Of a stretch of 19,452 nucleotides of DNA, positions 1 through 7,228 are shown in pieces. Below the pieces are notes generated by a model that made no database searches, had not been told where the DNA came from, and worked only from the letters and a program-made list of their open reading frames with translations. The translations under genes and the position numbers were made by a program. This DNA comes from an uncultured Sutterella sp. (lineage in GTDB: Bacteria > Pseudomonadota > Gammaproteobacteria > Burkholderiales > Burkholderiaceae_F). Position 1 is the stretch's first letter, and each line of letters starts with the position of its first letter. The stretch covers positions 1-19,452 of the forward strand of contig CAKQKT010000023.1 in assembly GCA_934249275.1 (NCBI GenBank). Reading direction: 5' to 3'.

Positions 1-77
1 GCGGTAGTAGCTCAGTTGGATAGAGTATCTGGCTACGAACCAGAGGGTCGTGGGTTCGAATCCTGCCTACCGCACCA
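1..77 (+). tRNA. tRNA-Arg (anticodon ACG)
   Basis: The sequence folds into a full cloverleaf with an encoded CCA end. The acceptor arm GCGGTAG (1-7) pairs with CTACCGC (67-73), the T arm carries GGTTCGAATCC, and the anticodon stem TCTGG/CCAGA encloses the loop CTACGAA. The anticodon is therefore ACG, whose wobble A is expected to be edited to inosine so that it reads CGU, CGC and CGA. The gene starts at the first base of the window, so its promoter is not visible. A Rho-independent terminator follows directly. Confidence 0.97.
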
Positions 78-85
78 GCCATTCC

Positions 86-120
86 AAGCCGCTGTTTCCC
101 ATGGGAACAGCGGCTTTTTC
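86..120 (+). terminator. Rho-independent terminator of tRNA-Arg
   Basis: An inverted repeat of about 13 bp, AGCCGCTGTTTCCC (87-100) against GGGAACAGCGGCT (103-115), with one bulged base and a very short loop, is followed by a T run. It lies 9 bases after the CCA end of the tRNA and points the same way. Confidence 0.85.
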
Positions 121-388
121 GTTACATTTTTTCAGGCAATTCCAGCAGGATTATTTTTTCAGCAAAGTTGTTCCTGTGTATAAGTTACATTGCCTGTATT
201 TTGTGCAAACTGTAATTGCACTAATTTCCAGACCTGTCGCGACACAAAACCCCTTTTTTCCCTTCTTTATGCACATTTTCTGTGGATAACTTACCCACAA
301 GCCTGTGCAATCCTTTTTACGCCGCCAACGCTTGCCTGATTACATTTTCAGCTTCTGCAGCGCCACGCTCCGCCTGTTTTCAGGCGAA
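121..388. other. AT-rich gene-free region with DnaA-box cluster
   Basis: I see no credible gene here; the open frames have no ribosome site and no recognisable protein. The stretch is clearly more AT-rich than its flanks and has runs of T. It contains three exact matches to the DnaA-box consensus TTATNCACA: 175-183 on the minus strand (TTATACACA), 267-275 on the plus strand (TTATGCACA) and 281-289 on the minus strand (TTATCCACA). A one-mismatch site TTACCCACA lies at 291-299. There is also an inverted repeat GTGCAA-N7-TTGCAC (203-221) and a small perfect hairpin CGCCTG-TTTT-CAGGCG (371-386). This may be a replication-linked DnaA-binding locus; whether it is an origin cannot be decided from this window. 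Confidence 0.55.
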
Positions 389-428
389 GAAAAGCCCGCC
401 CGAAAAACACAGCATCCGGACGGGCTCA
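389..428 (-). terminator. Terminator after the thyA-folA operon
   Basis: Read on the minus strand, a stem AGCCCGTCCG / CGGGCGGGCT (one G-T wobble, loop of about 14) ends in TTTTC. It lies just past the folA stop codon. The small hairpin at 371-386 follows it immediately and may back it up. Confidence 0.8.
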
Positions 429-450
429 TATCTCAGAAGACGAATCTGAA

Positions 451-939
451 TCAGCGACGGCGCTCGCAGCGACAGAAGGTCACCGTGAAGGGACGTGCTT
501 CAGTCGGCTCGAGCGTTTCAAGCACCTCGGTCGTCCATTCGGACTCGGGGAGTTCGGGGAAGGTCGTGTCTCCCTCGAAATCGGCTCCGATCTTGGTCAG
601 CCACACGACGTCGGCCGAAGGAAGCGCCTGGCGGTAGATCTCGCCGCCGCCGATCACGAAGACGGTGTCGGTTCCCTCCAGAGCCTCGAAGGCCTTTTCG
701 AGCGAGGGCACAACTTCGGCGCCTTCGGCGCGGTAGTCCGCATTTCGCGTGACGACCACGTTGCGGCGTCCGGGAAGCGGACGACCGATGGATTCCCAGG
801 TCTTGCGTCCCATGATGATGGGATGTCCCATCGTGGTTCGCTTGAAATGGGCGAAGTCCTCCGGCACGCGCCAGAGCATCTTGTTGCCGCCGCCGATGAC
901 GCCGTTGCGCGCGGCTGCGACGATGAGTGCGATCTTCAT
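451..939 (-). CDS. folA: Dihydrofolate reductase
   Basis: This enzyme reduces dihydrofolate to tetrahydrofolate with NADPH in the cytoplasm, regenerating the cofactor that ThyA oxidises. The 162-residue product matches the usual family length of about 160. It shows the N-terminal strand MKIALIVAAARNGVIG, the WRVPEDFAHFK segment with the catalytic acid at about D28, the IMGRKTWESIGRPLPGR cofactor loop, and VIGGGEIY near residue 100. I chose the ATG at 939 because AAGGAG (951-946) sits 6 bases upstream. An in-frame ATG at 945 would abut that site, and a TTG at 960 overlaps thyA. The gene begins 10 bases after thyA, whose TAA stop overlaps the ribosome site, so the two are probably translationally coupled. 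It is followed by a terminator. Confidence 0.97.
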   Translation of the reverse strand: MKIALIVAAARNGVIGGGNKMLWRVPEDFAHFKRTTMGHPIIMGRKTWESIGRPLPGRRNVVVTRNADYRAEGAEVVPSLEKAFEALEGTDTVFVIGGGEIYRQALPSADVVWLTKIGADFEGDTTFPELPESEWTTEVLETLEPTEARPFTVTFCRCERRR

Positions 940-949
940 GCTCATCTCC

Positions 950-1750
950 TTAAACCGCAACGGGTGCCTTGATATGGGGCCACGGATCGTAATCGACGAT
1001 TTCGAAGTCCTCGAACTTGTAGTCGAAGATCGAATCGGGCTTTCTCTTGATCACAAGCTTCGGATACGGACGCGGCTCGCGGGAGAGCTGCAGCTCGGTC
1101 TGCTCCATGTGATTGTCGTAGAGGTGGCAGTCACCGCCCGTCCAAACGAAGTCGCCGACTTCAAGACCGGCCTGCTGGGCAACCATGTGCGTCAGAAGCG
1201 AATAGCTGGCGATGTTGAAGGGAACGCCGAGGAAGATGTCGCAGGAGCGCTGGTAAAGCTGGCAGGAGAGCTTGCCGTCGGCCACGTAGAACTGGAAGAG
1301 ACAGTGGCAGGGCGGAAGGGCCATCTGGTCCACCAGTCCCGGATTCCAGGCGCACACGATCATGCGGCGGCTGTCGGGACTCGTCCTGAGCTGATCCATC
1401 AGGTTTTGGATCTGGTCGACGTGGCGGCCGTCAGGCGCGGGCCAGCTGCGCCACTGAACGCCGTAGACCGGACCGAGATCGCCGTTCTCGTCGGCCCACT
1501 CGTCCCAGATCGTCACGCCGTTGTCATGCAGATACTTGATGTTGGAGCTGCCCTGGAGGAACCAGAGCAGTTCATGAATAATCGAACGAAGGTGAAGCTT
1601 CTTCGTGGTGACAAGCGGAAAGCCTTCCGCCAGATTGAAGCGCATCTGGTAGCCGAAGACGGAACGCGTGCCCGTGCCTGTACGGTCGGACTTGTGCGTG
1701 CCATGTTCGTACACATAGCGCATCAGGGTTTCGTACTGATTGCTCGGCAC
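950..1750 (-). CDS. thyA: Thymidylate synthase
   Basis: ThyA converts dUMP to dTMP using 5,10-methylene-tetrahydrofolate and releases dihydrofolate for FolA. The 266-residue protein is colinear with E. coli ThyA (264). Landmarks include DRTGTGT near residue 22, FPLVTTKK near 44, the LQG/WDEWAD segment, the catalytic cysteine in LPPCHC (about C148), CQLYQRSCD and the C-terminal HIKAPVAV. The start is taken as GTG at 1750 because GGGAG lies about 8 bases upstream and the product then begins in register with E. coli. The open frame continues further upstream, but that part resembles nothing in the family and contains no ribosome site. It is the first gene of the thyA-folA operon. Confidence 0.97.
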   Translation of the reverse strand: MPSNQYETLMRYVYEHGTHKSDRTGTGTRSVFGYQMRFNLAEGFPLVTTKKLHLRSIIHELLWFLQGSSNIKYLHDNGVTIWDEWADENGDLGPVYGVQWRSWPAPDGRHVDQIQNLMDQLRTSPDSRRMIVCAWNPGLVDQMALPPCHCLFQFYVADGKLSCQLYQRSCDIFLGVPFNIASYSLLTHMVAQQAGLEVGDFVWTGGDCHLYDNHMEQTELQLSREPRPYPKLVIKRKPDSIFDYKFEDFEIVDYDPWPHIKAPVAV

Positions 1751-1840
1751 TTTTGTTCTCCCAATGCTTGGTCGGCAAATGCTGGAAATGCAGATGCCAA
1801 ATGACTGTTGCCGACAGTTTACCAACATCGGCATTCACAA

Positions 1841-1870
1841 ATGCCCGCGGATCTTTCGAGCCGCGGGCAT
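1841..1870 (-). terminator. Hairpin terminator after the cstA-family gene
   Basis: A perfect 10-bp stem, ATGCCCGCGG (1841-1850) and CCGCGGGCAT (1861-1870), with a 10-base loop lies 30 bases past the stop codon of the transporter and before thyA. On the minus strand only a short T stretch follows (TTTGTG), so termination may be partial. Confidence 0.6.
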
Positions 1871-1900
1871 CGTTGCATCATGAAGACAGAAGTGGAAGCC

Positions 1901-3730
1901 TTATTCCTGGACAACAACCTTCACGTCGTTGCCGTACTCGTCCTTCGTCGTCGTGCTGATTGCAAGAAGCGCCAGCCAGCGGCGAAGCGTGCCGACAATC
2001 ACGAAAAGCATGAGGAGCATCACGATCACGGAGAGTGTGGCCAGCAGGATCTTGCCGCCCGGCAGATACTGGTTGACGATGAGCCAGATGCCGGCCCAGA
2101 AGGTGATGAACGTCATGAAGATGCCGGGCACGCCCGTAATCCAGGCGTATTTCGCCTTGTTCATGCGCAGGATGACGGTCGTGCCGATCAGGAGCGTGAC
2201 GGAGGCCAGCAGCTGGTTGCAGATGCCGAAGAGCGGCCAGATGGAGCCGATGTCGCCCGAATAGACCAGGTAGCCCCAAGCCCCCGTGAAGATCACCGAG
2301 GTGATGATGATGCCGGGCACCCATTCCTTTTCCGCAAACTTCGGAATGACCTTGCCGATCATTTCCTGAAGGAAGAAGCGGCCGACGCGCGTGCCGGCGT
2401 CGACAGCCGTCAGAATGAAGACGGCTTCGAACATGATGGCGAAGTGGTACCAGTAGGCCATCAGGTGTTCCATGAACGGGATCTGCGAGAAGATGTGGGC
2501 CATGCCGACGGCGAGCGAAACGCTGCCGCCCGGACGGGCCATCAGGCTTTCCTGAACCTCGGCTTCAAGGCGCGGAAGTTCCTGCACGGCCATGCCGAGC
2601 GTCTGGAACTTTTCGGCGGGCGCATTGATGGCGAAGTAGTCGGCCGGCACAAGGACGCAGGCGGCGACGAGCGCCATGATGGCCACAAAGCCTTCCATGA
2701 GCATGGCGCCGTAGCCCACGAAGAGCACGTCGCGCTCGTTGCCGACCATCTTGGGCGTGGTGCCCGTGCCGATCGTGGCATGGAAGCCGGAAAGCGCGCC
2801 GCAGGCAATCGTGATGAAGATGAACGGAATGACCGGGCCGCCCACGATCGGGCCGCCGCCGTGGATGAAGTCGGTAAAGGCCGGCATCTGGAAGTTCGGC
2901 ATCACAAAGGCGATGCCGACGGCAAGAGCGCCGATCGTGCCGATCTTGAGGAAGGTGGAAAGATAGTCGCGCGGAAGAAGCAGAAGCCAGACCGGCAGAA
3001 CGGAGGCGAAGAAGCCGTAAATCGGAATGAGAATGCTCATCGCCTTGCGGTCGATGTCAAGCCAGCCGAAATACTCGGGATGGGCGGCCACCCACGGGCC
3101 CGAAAGAATGCAGAGGAAGAGAAGCACGACGCCGATGACCGTTGCGCCGATCACGTCGCCCTTGCGCCAGATCTGCATGTAGAGCCCCATCAGAATGGCG
3201 ATGGGAATCGTTGCCGCGACGGTATAAGTCGACCACAGCGAATTGTGCATGGCATTGACGACTGCAATCGAAAGACCGGCAAGCGTCAATATAAGAATGG
3301 CAAGCACGGCCCATGAAGCGACGAAGCCGGTGGTCTTGTCGACTTCCTGAGTGGCGATGTAGGCAAGGGACCGGCCGCGATGGCGCACCGAGCAGAAGAG
3401 CACGACCATGTCGTGAACGCCGCCCGCGAGCACGCAGCCGATCAGGATCCAGAGAAGGCCCGGCATGTAGCCGAACTGTGCGGCAAGAACCGGACCGAGA
3501 AGCGGACCGGCAGCGGCGATGGCCGCGAAGTGATGTCCGAAAAGAACGTATTTATTGGTCGGGACGTAGTCCTGGCCGTCGCTGTATTTGACGGCAGGCG
3601 TCTTGCGGGCTTCATTCAGGCTGAGAACCTTGGTCGCAATGAAGAGACCGTAGAAGCGATAGGCAATGGCAAAGATACAGAGCGCGGCAAAGACGATTGT
3701 CAATGCGTTGACTCCTGTTTCCGTCTGCAT
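1901..3730 (-). CDS. CstA-family carbon-starvation / pyruvate-type transporter
   Basis: This is a polytopic inner-membrane protein of the CstA family, whose characterised members (E. coli CstA and BtsT) import pyruvate or peptides, usually with protons. The 609-residue product shows many hydrophobic segments. Family signatures include RFYG near the N terminus, DYVPTNKYVLFGHHFAAIAAAGPLLGP (two adjacent pieces near residues 55-85), a GGVHDM motif, GFHATIGTGTTPKM in the middle and FILTAVDAGTRVGRFFLQE in the C-terminal half. The length is typical of the short branch rather than the roughly 700-residue E. coli proteins, so I do not assign a specific symbol. ATG at 3730 is preceded by GGAG at 6 bases; a TTG at 3742 is unlikely. 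The 196-base region upstream holds a terminator-like hairpin and a competing hairpin. The substrate is unproven. Confidence 0.93.
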   Translation of the reverse strand: MQTETGVNALTIVFAALCIFAIAYRFYGLFIATKVLSLNEARKTPAVKYSDGQDYVPTNKYVLFGHHFAAIAAAGPLLGPVLAAQFGYMPGLLWILIGCVLAGGVHDMVVLFCSVRHRGRSLAYIATQEVDKTTGFVASWAVLAILILTLAGLSIAVVNAMHNSLWSTYTVAATIPIAILMGLYMQIWRKGDVIGATVIGVVLLFLCILSGPWVAAHPEYFGWLDIDRKAMSILIPIYGFFASVLPVWLLLLPRDYLSTFLKIGTIGALAVGIAFVMPNFQMPAFTDFIHGGGPIVGGPVIPFIFITIACGALSGFHATIGTGTTPKMVGNERDVLFVGYGAMLMEGFVAIMALVAACVLVPADYFAINAPAEKFQTLGMAVQELPRLEAEVQESLMARPGGSVSLAVGMAHIFSQIPFMEHLMAYWYHFAIMFEAVFILTAVDAGTRVGRFFLQEMIGKVIPKFAEKEWVPGIIITSVIFTGAWGYLVYSGDIGSIWPLFGICNQLLASVTLLIGTTVILRMNKAKYAWITGVPGIFMTFITFWAGIWLIVNQYLPGGKILLATLSVIVMLLMLFVIVGTLRRWLALLAISTTTKDEYGNDVKVVVQE

Positions 3731-3792
3731 GTTTTTCTCCAAATTGTCTTGAGGGGCCGCCGGCTTGAAACACCCTGCCGGGTCCCAAAAAA

Positions 3793-3840
3793 TGGGCCTG
3801 GCGGATCCGGGCTGCGGATCCGAGGCCCATCAGACGGGCC
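3793..3840 (-). promoter_or_regulatory. Possible attenuator in the cstA-family leader
   Basis: Read on the minus strand, an imperfect hairpin (3829-3793; outer arms TGGGCCT/AGGCCCA, inner GGATCC/GGATCC) is followed directly by six Ts. This is the layout of an intrinsic terminator, yet it sits 63 bases before the transporter start codon. Its 5' arm can instead pair with GGCCC just upstream (GGCCC-N7-GGGCC, 3840-3824), giving mutually exclusive structures. It could alternatively be the terminator of the upstream gene. No leader peptide or known riboswitch class was recognised. Confidence 0.4.
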
Positions 3841-3926
3841 CGACGACGAATGTTCGCCGATCTTCCCGTCAGTCTACCGTTTTGAAGAAAAACGCCTGAA
3901 TATGATTTTTCCCTAGAGCGTTTGCC

Positions 3927-4493
3927 TTAGAGGCGGTGAGCCGCTTTGAAGACCATGAAGGCCATCGGAAGCTCGAGGGAAGGCTTCACGCCGGAAAATA
4001 CGCCGCTCCAGCCGATCATGAAGTCAATGTATTCCTTGGGCTCGACCTTGCGGCCCATCATCTTTTCGTGGGCATCGCGAGCCGTCAGGATTTCAAGATC
4101 CTTGAGATAGCAGGAAAGCGCAAGACGGATCACAGCCTCGTCGCTCTGCTCGTCGGCGCCGGCCTCAATGCCCTGCGCGGCTGCTTCGGCAGCAAGCTCC
4201 TGCTTGATCGAAGCACGCAGATGCTTGGCAAGCTCGACGCCGGCCCAGCCGTTCTGCACGATGCGGGATTCGTCGCCGCCCGTGGAAAGCAGCATGGCGA
4301 TGTCGTTGAGGAACTCCTCGGCCTGCTCGTGAACGGCCGCTGCATCCTTGTGATCGGGCTCGTTATTGCGGATCCAGGCATCCTGCATATGTGCGATTCC
4401 GAGTTCCTCGAGCGCAAGGAACATGCTGTTCTGATCGCGAAGGTCGATGGCGGCGTGAGGCACGAATTCAGCATCACGAGCTTGCTGGGGCAT
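3927..4493 (-). CDS. Hypothetical protein, 188 residues
   Basis: I do not recognise this protein. ATG at 4493 is preceded by GGAGA about 6 bases upstream, which supports a real gene; the open frame upstream of it lacks such a site. The product is predicted cytoplasmic: no signal peptide, no convincing membrane segment, acidic, rich in Ala and Glu and apparently mostly helical. It contains a glutamate-rich stretch (QELAAEAAAQGIEAGADEQ) near the middle, and a more hydrophobic C-terminal part (YIDFMIGWSGVFSGVKPSLELPM, given here as a continuous region around residues 156-178). It lies between the DUF1178 gene and the transporter, with 77 bases to the former, all on the minus strand. Its codon use resembles its neighbours, so nothing suggests recent transfer. 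Confidence 0.75.
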   Translation of the reverse strand: MPQQARDAEFVPHAAIDLRDQNSMFLALEELGIAHMQDAWIRNNEPDHKDAAAVHEQAEEFLNDIAMLLSTGGDESRIVQNGWAGVELAKHLRASIKQELAAEAAAQGIEAGADEQSDEAVIRLALSCYLKDLEILTARDAHEKMMGRKVEPKEYIDFMIGWSGVFSGVKPSLELPMAFMVFKAAHRL

Positions 4494-4570
4494 GGCAGTC
4501 TCCGGAGAAAAAGAGAATGTGTTGAGAAAGTATCGGAATTGTACAACGGCGGCTGAGCCGCATTGCCTCG

Positions 4571-5023
4571 TCAATTGAGCGGCTTCACTACGGAATCGGG
4601 CAGAGGCATGACCGGAATGCCTTCCTCCCGGAGCGCCTCGGCCTCCTCATTCGAGCAGGTGCCCTTCACGAGGTGCCTGTCATCCCGTCCGTCATGAATG
4701 GCGCGAACGGCATCGGGGAACCGTTCGCCCACGTCTTCGGCCTGAGCCGCCACGTCGCGAAGCACGCTCATGGCGCGCGCCTGCATGTCCCGCAGCGCGG
4801 CCTGCTTGCGGGCGGCAACGTCTCCGTCGACGTCCGTCCGGGTCGTGCCGGAAACCTTGTTGAAATTGGGTGCGCTCGGGCGCTTCGCTATGCAGCGGTT
4901 GCCGCATACCGGACAGGAGAGCCGGCCGTTTTCCAGGTCCTCCTTCCAGGCGTCGTCAGAACGATACCAGCCTTCGAACATGTGTCCGAACTCGCAGCAG
5001 AAGTTGTAGATCTTGAGTCCCAT
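4571..5023 (-). CDS. DUF1178 family protein
   Basis: The 150-residue product matches the DUF1178 family, small cytoplasmic proteins of unknown function common in alpha- and betaproteobacteria. The N terminus GLKIYNFCCEFGHMFEGWY and the CPVCG motif near residue 38 give a C-C...H...C-x-x-C arrangement that could bind zinc. PSAPNF follows, as is typical of the family. The C terminus (EGIPVMPLP) is also characteristic. ATG at 5023 aligns with the family start; the ribosome site (AAGCG, or GAGAAAA further up) is weak. An upstream open extension reads antisense through the tRNA-Ser gene and is not coding. Transcription probably starts in the 5024-5132 gap shared with the divergent tRNA-Ser. Confidence 0.88.
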   Translation of the reverse strand: MGLKIYNFCCEFGHMFEGWYRSDDAWKEDLENGRLSCPVCGNRCIAKRPSAPNFNKVSGTTRTDVDGDVAARKQAALRDMQARAMSVLRDVAAQAEDVGERFPDAVRAIHDGRDDRHLVKGTCSNEEAEALREEGIPVMPLPDSVVKPLN

Positions 5024-5069
5024 CGCTTGATTTTTCTCGTTGAAGCGTCGATGCGCAAAAAAGTTCACA

Positions 5070-5119
5070 CAACTTTGAAAATATACTGTACAATTTCGCT
5101 TCTCGACGGCAAACGTCGA
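5070..5119 (+). promoter_or_regulatory. Probable tRNA-Ser promoter region and leader hairpin
   Basis: In the AT-rich divergent gap, TATACT and TACAAT resemble overlapping -10 elements reading toward tRNA-Ser; I find no good TTGACA box at standard spacing. Between them and the tRNA lies a perfect hairpin, TCGACG (5103-5108) and CGTCGA (5114-5119), which would form in the 5' leader of the precursor tRNA. Confidence 0.4.
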
Positions 5120-5132
5120 ATCGCTCCATCTT

Positions 5133-5223
5133 GGAAGGGTGGCAGAGTGGTTGAATGTACCGCCCTGGAAAGGCGGCATACGGAAATTCCGTATCGAGGG
5201 TTCGAATCCCTCCCCTTCCGCCA
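5133..5223 (+). tRNA. tRNA-Ser (anticodon GGA)
   Basis: A class II tRNA of 91 bases with encoded CCA. The acceptor GGAAGGG (5133-5139) pairs with CCCTTCC (5213-5219), the anticodon stem CCGCC/GGCGG encloses CTGGAAA, giving anticodon GGA (reads UCC and UCU), and the long variable arm ACGGAAATTCCGT is the serine hallmark. It is followed by a strong terminator. Confidence 0.97.
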
Positions 5224-5230
5224 GATTTCG

Positions 5231-5263
5231 AAAGGCAGAAAGCTTCGGTTTTCTGCCTTTTTT
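5231..5263 (+). terminator. Rho-independent terminator of tRNA-Ser
   Basis: Stem AAGGCAGAAA / TTTTCTGCCTT around the loop GCTTCGG, followed by a run of six or more Ts, beginning 8 bases after the tRNA end. Confidence 0.9.
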
Positions 5264-5337
5264 CATTTCCGGCCGCATCATTTCACATCCCGCAGCGCCT
5301 GCTCGGCCGCGCTTCCCGGCACATCAAGCTTCCGCAA

Positions 5338-5393
5338 GCGTCATCAAGAATTCACCAAGCCGACACCGAGGCGTCAAATCCGATTCCTAGACT
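5338..5393 (+). promoter_or_regulatory. Putative PhoB-type promoter of the alkaline phosphatase
   Basis: Four 7-base half sites recur every 11 bases: GCGTCAT (5338), AATTCAC (5349), CCGACAC (5360) and GCGTCAA (5371), separated by CAAG, CAAG and CGAG. The known Pho box is built of CTGTCAT-like units with 11-bp phase. A -10-like TAGACT (5388-5393) follows the last unit by 10 bases, the usual spacing when PhoB replaces the -35 contact; no -35 box is present. Individual units match the E. coli consensus only partly (3 to 5 of 7). Confidence 0.45.
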
Positions 5394-5449
5394 CATGCAC
5401 ATCCGGCGGCCCGGCGCCTCCGGACCATTGTTTGTTGAAGGAATCAATT

Positions 5450-7201
5450 GTGAAAATCAAAACCGCGACCGCTGCCGTTTCCGCAGCGCTTCTCTCTCTT
5501 CTCGCCGCCGGCCAGGCCGGTGCCGCCCAGATCTACCCGGTCGACCAGGCCCGCTTCATGACGAATTCGCGCTTCGACTTCAAGGTCGAGCTCGACAAGA
5601 ACGTCGCCCGCAATGACGTCACCGTCCAAATCAACGGCGCAGACTACTCCAAGACGCTCTCCGGCAAGGAAGTCTGGATGGAGAAGGAAGACAACGCGTT
5701 CGGTTCCGCTCTCGTCGTCCGCAACGTTGAAATCAAGAAGCCCGGCCGCTATGAAGTTGTCGTCAAGAGTCCCGAAGGCGAAATGCGCGCCAACTGGGAC
5801 ATCTACACAACGCCCGCCAAGCCGGTTGCCAAGAACGTCATCATTCTGCTCGCCGACGGCCTCTCCGTCGGCCATCGCACCGCCGCCCGCATTCTTTCCA
5901 AGGGCGTGAAGAACGGCATGTACCAGGCGCCGCTCGCCATGGACGACATGCCTCACATGGCTCTTCTCGGCACAAGCTCCGTCGACACGATCGCGGCCGA
6001 CAGCGCCAACACCGCCTCCGCCTACATGACCGGCCACAAATCGAGCGTCAACGCTCTCGGCGTCTATGCCGACCGCACGAAGGCCAGCCAGGACGACCCG
6101 AAGCAGGAAACGATTGCCGAGCTTCTCCGCCGCAAGACCAACAAGGCCATCGGCGTCGTGAGCGATGCTGAAATCGAGGACGCCACGCCCGCCTCCGTCG
6201 TCTCGCACACCCGCCGCCGCGCCGACAAGGCCGACATTGTCGGGATGTTCTACAACGTCAAGCCCGAAGTCATCCTCGGCGGCGGCTCCGCCTACTTCCT
6301 CCCGAAGGAAACGGCCGGCTCCAAGCGCAAGGACAGCATCAACTACATTCAGAAGTTCGGCGATGCCGGCTACAAGCTTGTCACCGACCGCACGGAAATG
6401 CTCGGTGCCGTCTCCGGCCAGACGCCCGACCGTCTGCTCGGTCTCTTCCACACCGGCAACATGGACGGCTGGATAGACCGCCATCAGTGGAAGGGCAACA
6501 CGGTCAAGAAGTTCCCGAACCAGCCTGACCTGACCGACTCGTTCGACGCCGCCGTCAAGGTTCTTGAAAAGAACAAGGACGGCTTCTTCCTGATGCTCGA
6601 AGCAGGCCTCGTCGACAAGTTCTCCCATCCGCTCGACTGGACCCGTTCGATGGGCGACACGATCGCCTTCGACAAGGTCGTCGAACGCGCCAAGGCCTAC
6701 TGCGCCAAGAACCCCGACACGCTTCTCATCGTAACGGGCGACCACACGCATTCCATCTCGGTTGCCGGCACGGTTGACGACAACAAGCCGGGCAAGGACA
6801 TGCGCGACAAGGTGGGCGTCTATGCCAACGCCGGTTATCCCAACTATGAAGACAAGGACAAGGACGGCTTCCCGGACAACTTCCAGCCCTCCAAGCGCCT
6901 TGCCGTCTTCTTCGGCGCACATCCCGACTACTACGAAACGTACCGCTCCTATCCCGACGCAACCTTCAATCCGACCGTCAAGAATGAAAAGGGCGAATAC
7001 GTTGCCGACAACAAGTACAAGGACGTCGAAGGCGGCCACTTCGTTGAAGGCAACCTGCCGCGCAACGAAAGCCAGGGCGTCCATACGGTCGACGACCTGG
7101 TCGTGACGGCCCAGGGTCCGAACGCCGAACAGTTCCACGGCTTCATGAACTCCACGGAAGTCTTCCGCGTCATGGCTGAAGCGCTTGCCCTCGGCAAGTA
7201 A
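5450..7201 (+). CDS. Secreted alkaline phosphatase (PhoA superfamily)
   Basis: A periplasmic phosphomonoesterase that should release phosphate from organic esters. The 583-residue precursor starts at GTG 5450 with GAAGG 9 bases upstream, and has a Sec signal peptide ending near AGA-AQ (residue 25). A beta-rich domain occupies about 27-122, then the alkaline phosphatase core. By alignment with E. coli PhoA I can place every key residue: D136 (metal), S185 nucleophile in AADSANTAS, D244 and T246 in EDATPAS (magnesium site), R257 (phosphate), E384, D389, K390, H393, then D431-H432 in TGDHTHS, and H545. An inserted DKDKDGFPD (468-476) looks like a calcium-binding loop. The open frame extends upstream through tRNA-Ser, which is not coding. 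It is longer than E. coli PhoA (471). Phosphate-starvation control is suggested by the upstream phased repeats. Confidence 0.93.
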   Translation: MKIKTATAAVSAALLSLLAAGQAGAAQIYPVDQARFMTNSRFDFKVELDKNVARNDVTVQINGADYSKTLSGKEVWMEKEDNAFGSALVVRNVEIKKPGRYEVVVKSPEGEMRANWDIYTTPAKPVAKNVIILLADGLSVGHRTAARILSKGVKNGMYQAPLAMDDMPHMALLGTSSVDTIAADSANTASAYMTGHKSSVNALGVYADRTKASQDDPKQETIAELLRRKTNKAIGVVSDAEIEDATPASVVSHTRRRADKADIVGMFYNVKPEVILGGGSAYFLPKETAGSKRKDSINYIQKFGDAGYKLVTDRTEMLGAVSGQTPDRLLGLFHTGNMDGWIDRHQWKGNTVKKFPNQPDLTDSFDAAVKVLEKNKDGFFLMLEAGLVDKFSHPLDWTRSMGDTIAFDKVVERAKAYCAKNPDTLLIVTGDHTHSISVAGTVDDNKPGKDMRDKVGVYANAGYPNYEDKDKDGFPDNFQPSKRLAVFFGAHPDYYETYRSYPDATFNPTVKNEKGEYVADNKYKDVEGGHFVEGNLPRNESQGVHTVDDLVVTAQGPNAEQFHGFMNSTEVFRVMAEALALGK

Positions 7202-7228
7202 TTCCCAACGCCCGTCAGCAAGCCCGGC

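Noticed and set aside
50..289. 79-residue open frame overlapping the end of tRNA-Arg
   Set aside because: It runs through the tRNA 3' end, its terminator and AT-rich DNA, and lacks a ribosome site and any family similarity.
1808..3316. 502-residue plus-strand frame antisense to the transporter
   Set aside because: The translation is dominated by H, D, R and A, as expected from reverse-reading membrane-protein codons, and there is no ribosome site or recognisable family.
4673..5449. Upstream extension of the alkaline phosphatase reading frame
   Set aside because: It is simply open without stops; it runs antisense through DUF1178, then through tRNA-Ser and its terminator. A GTG with a ribosome site and signal peptide marks the true start at 5450.
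5444..7138. 564-residue minus-strand frame antisense to the alkaline phosphatase
   Set aside because: Same antisense effect of codon bias; the sense strand has a full set of catalytic residues and a signal peptide.
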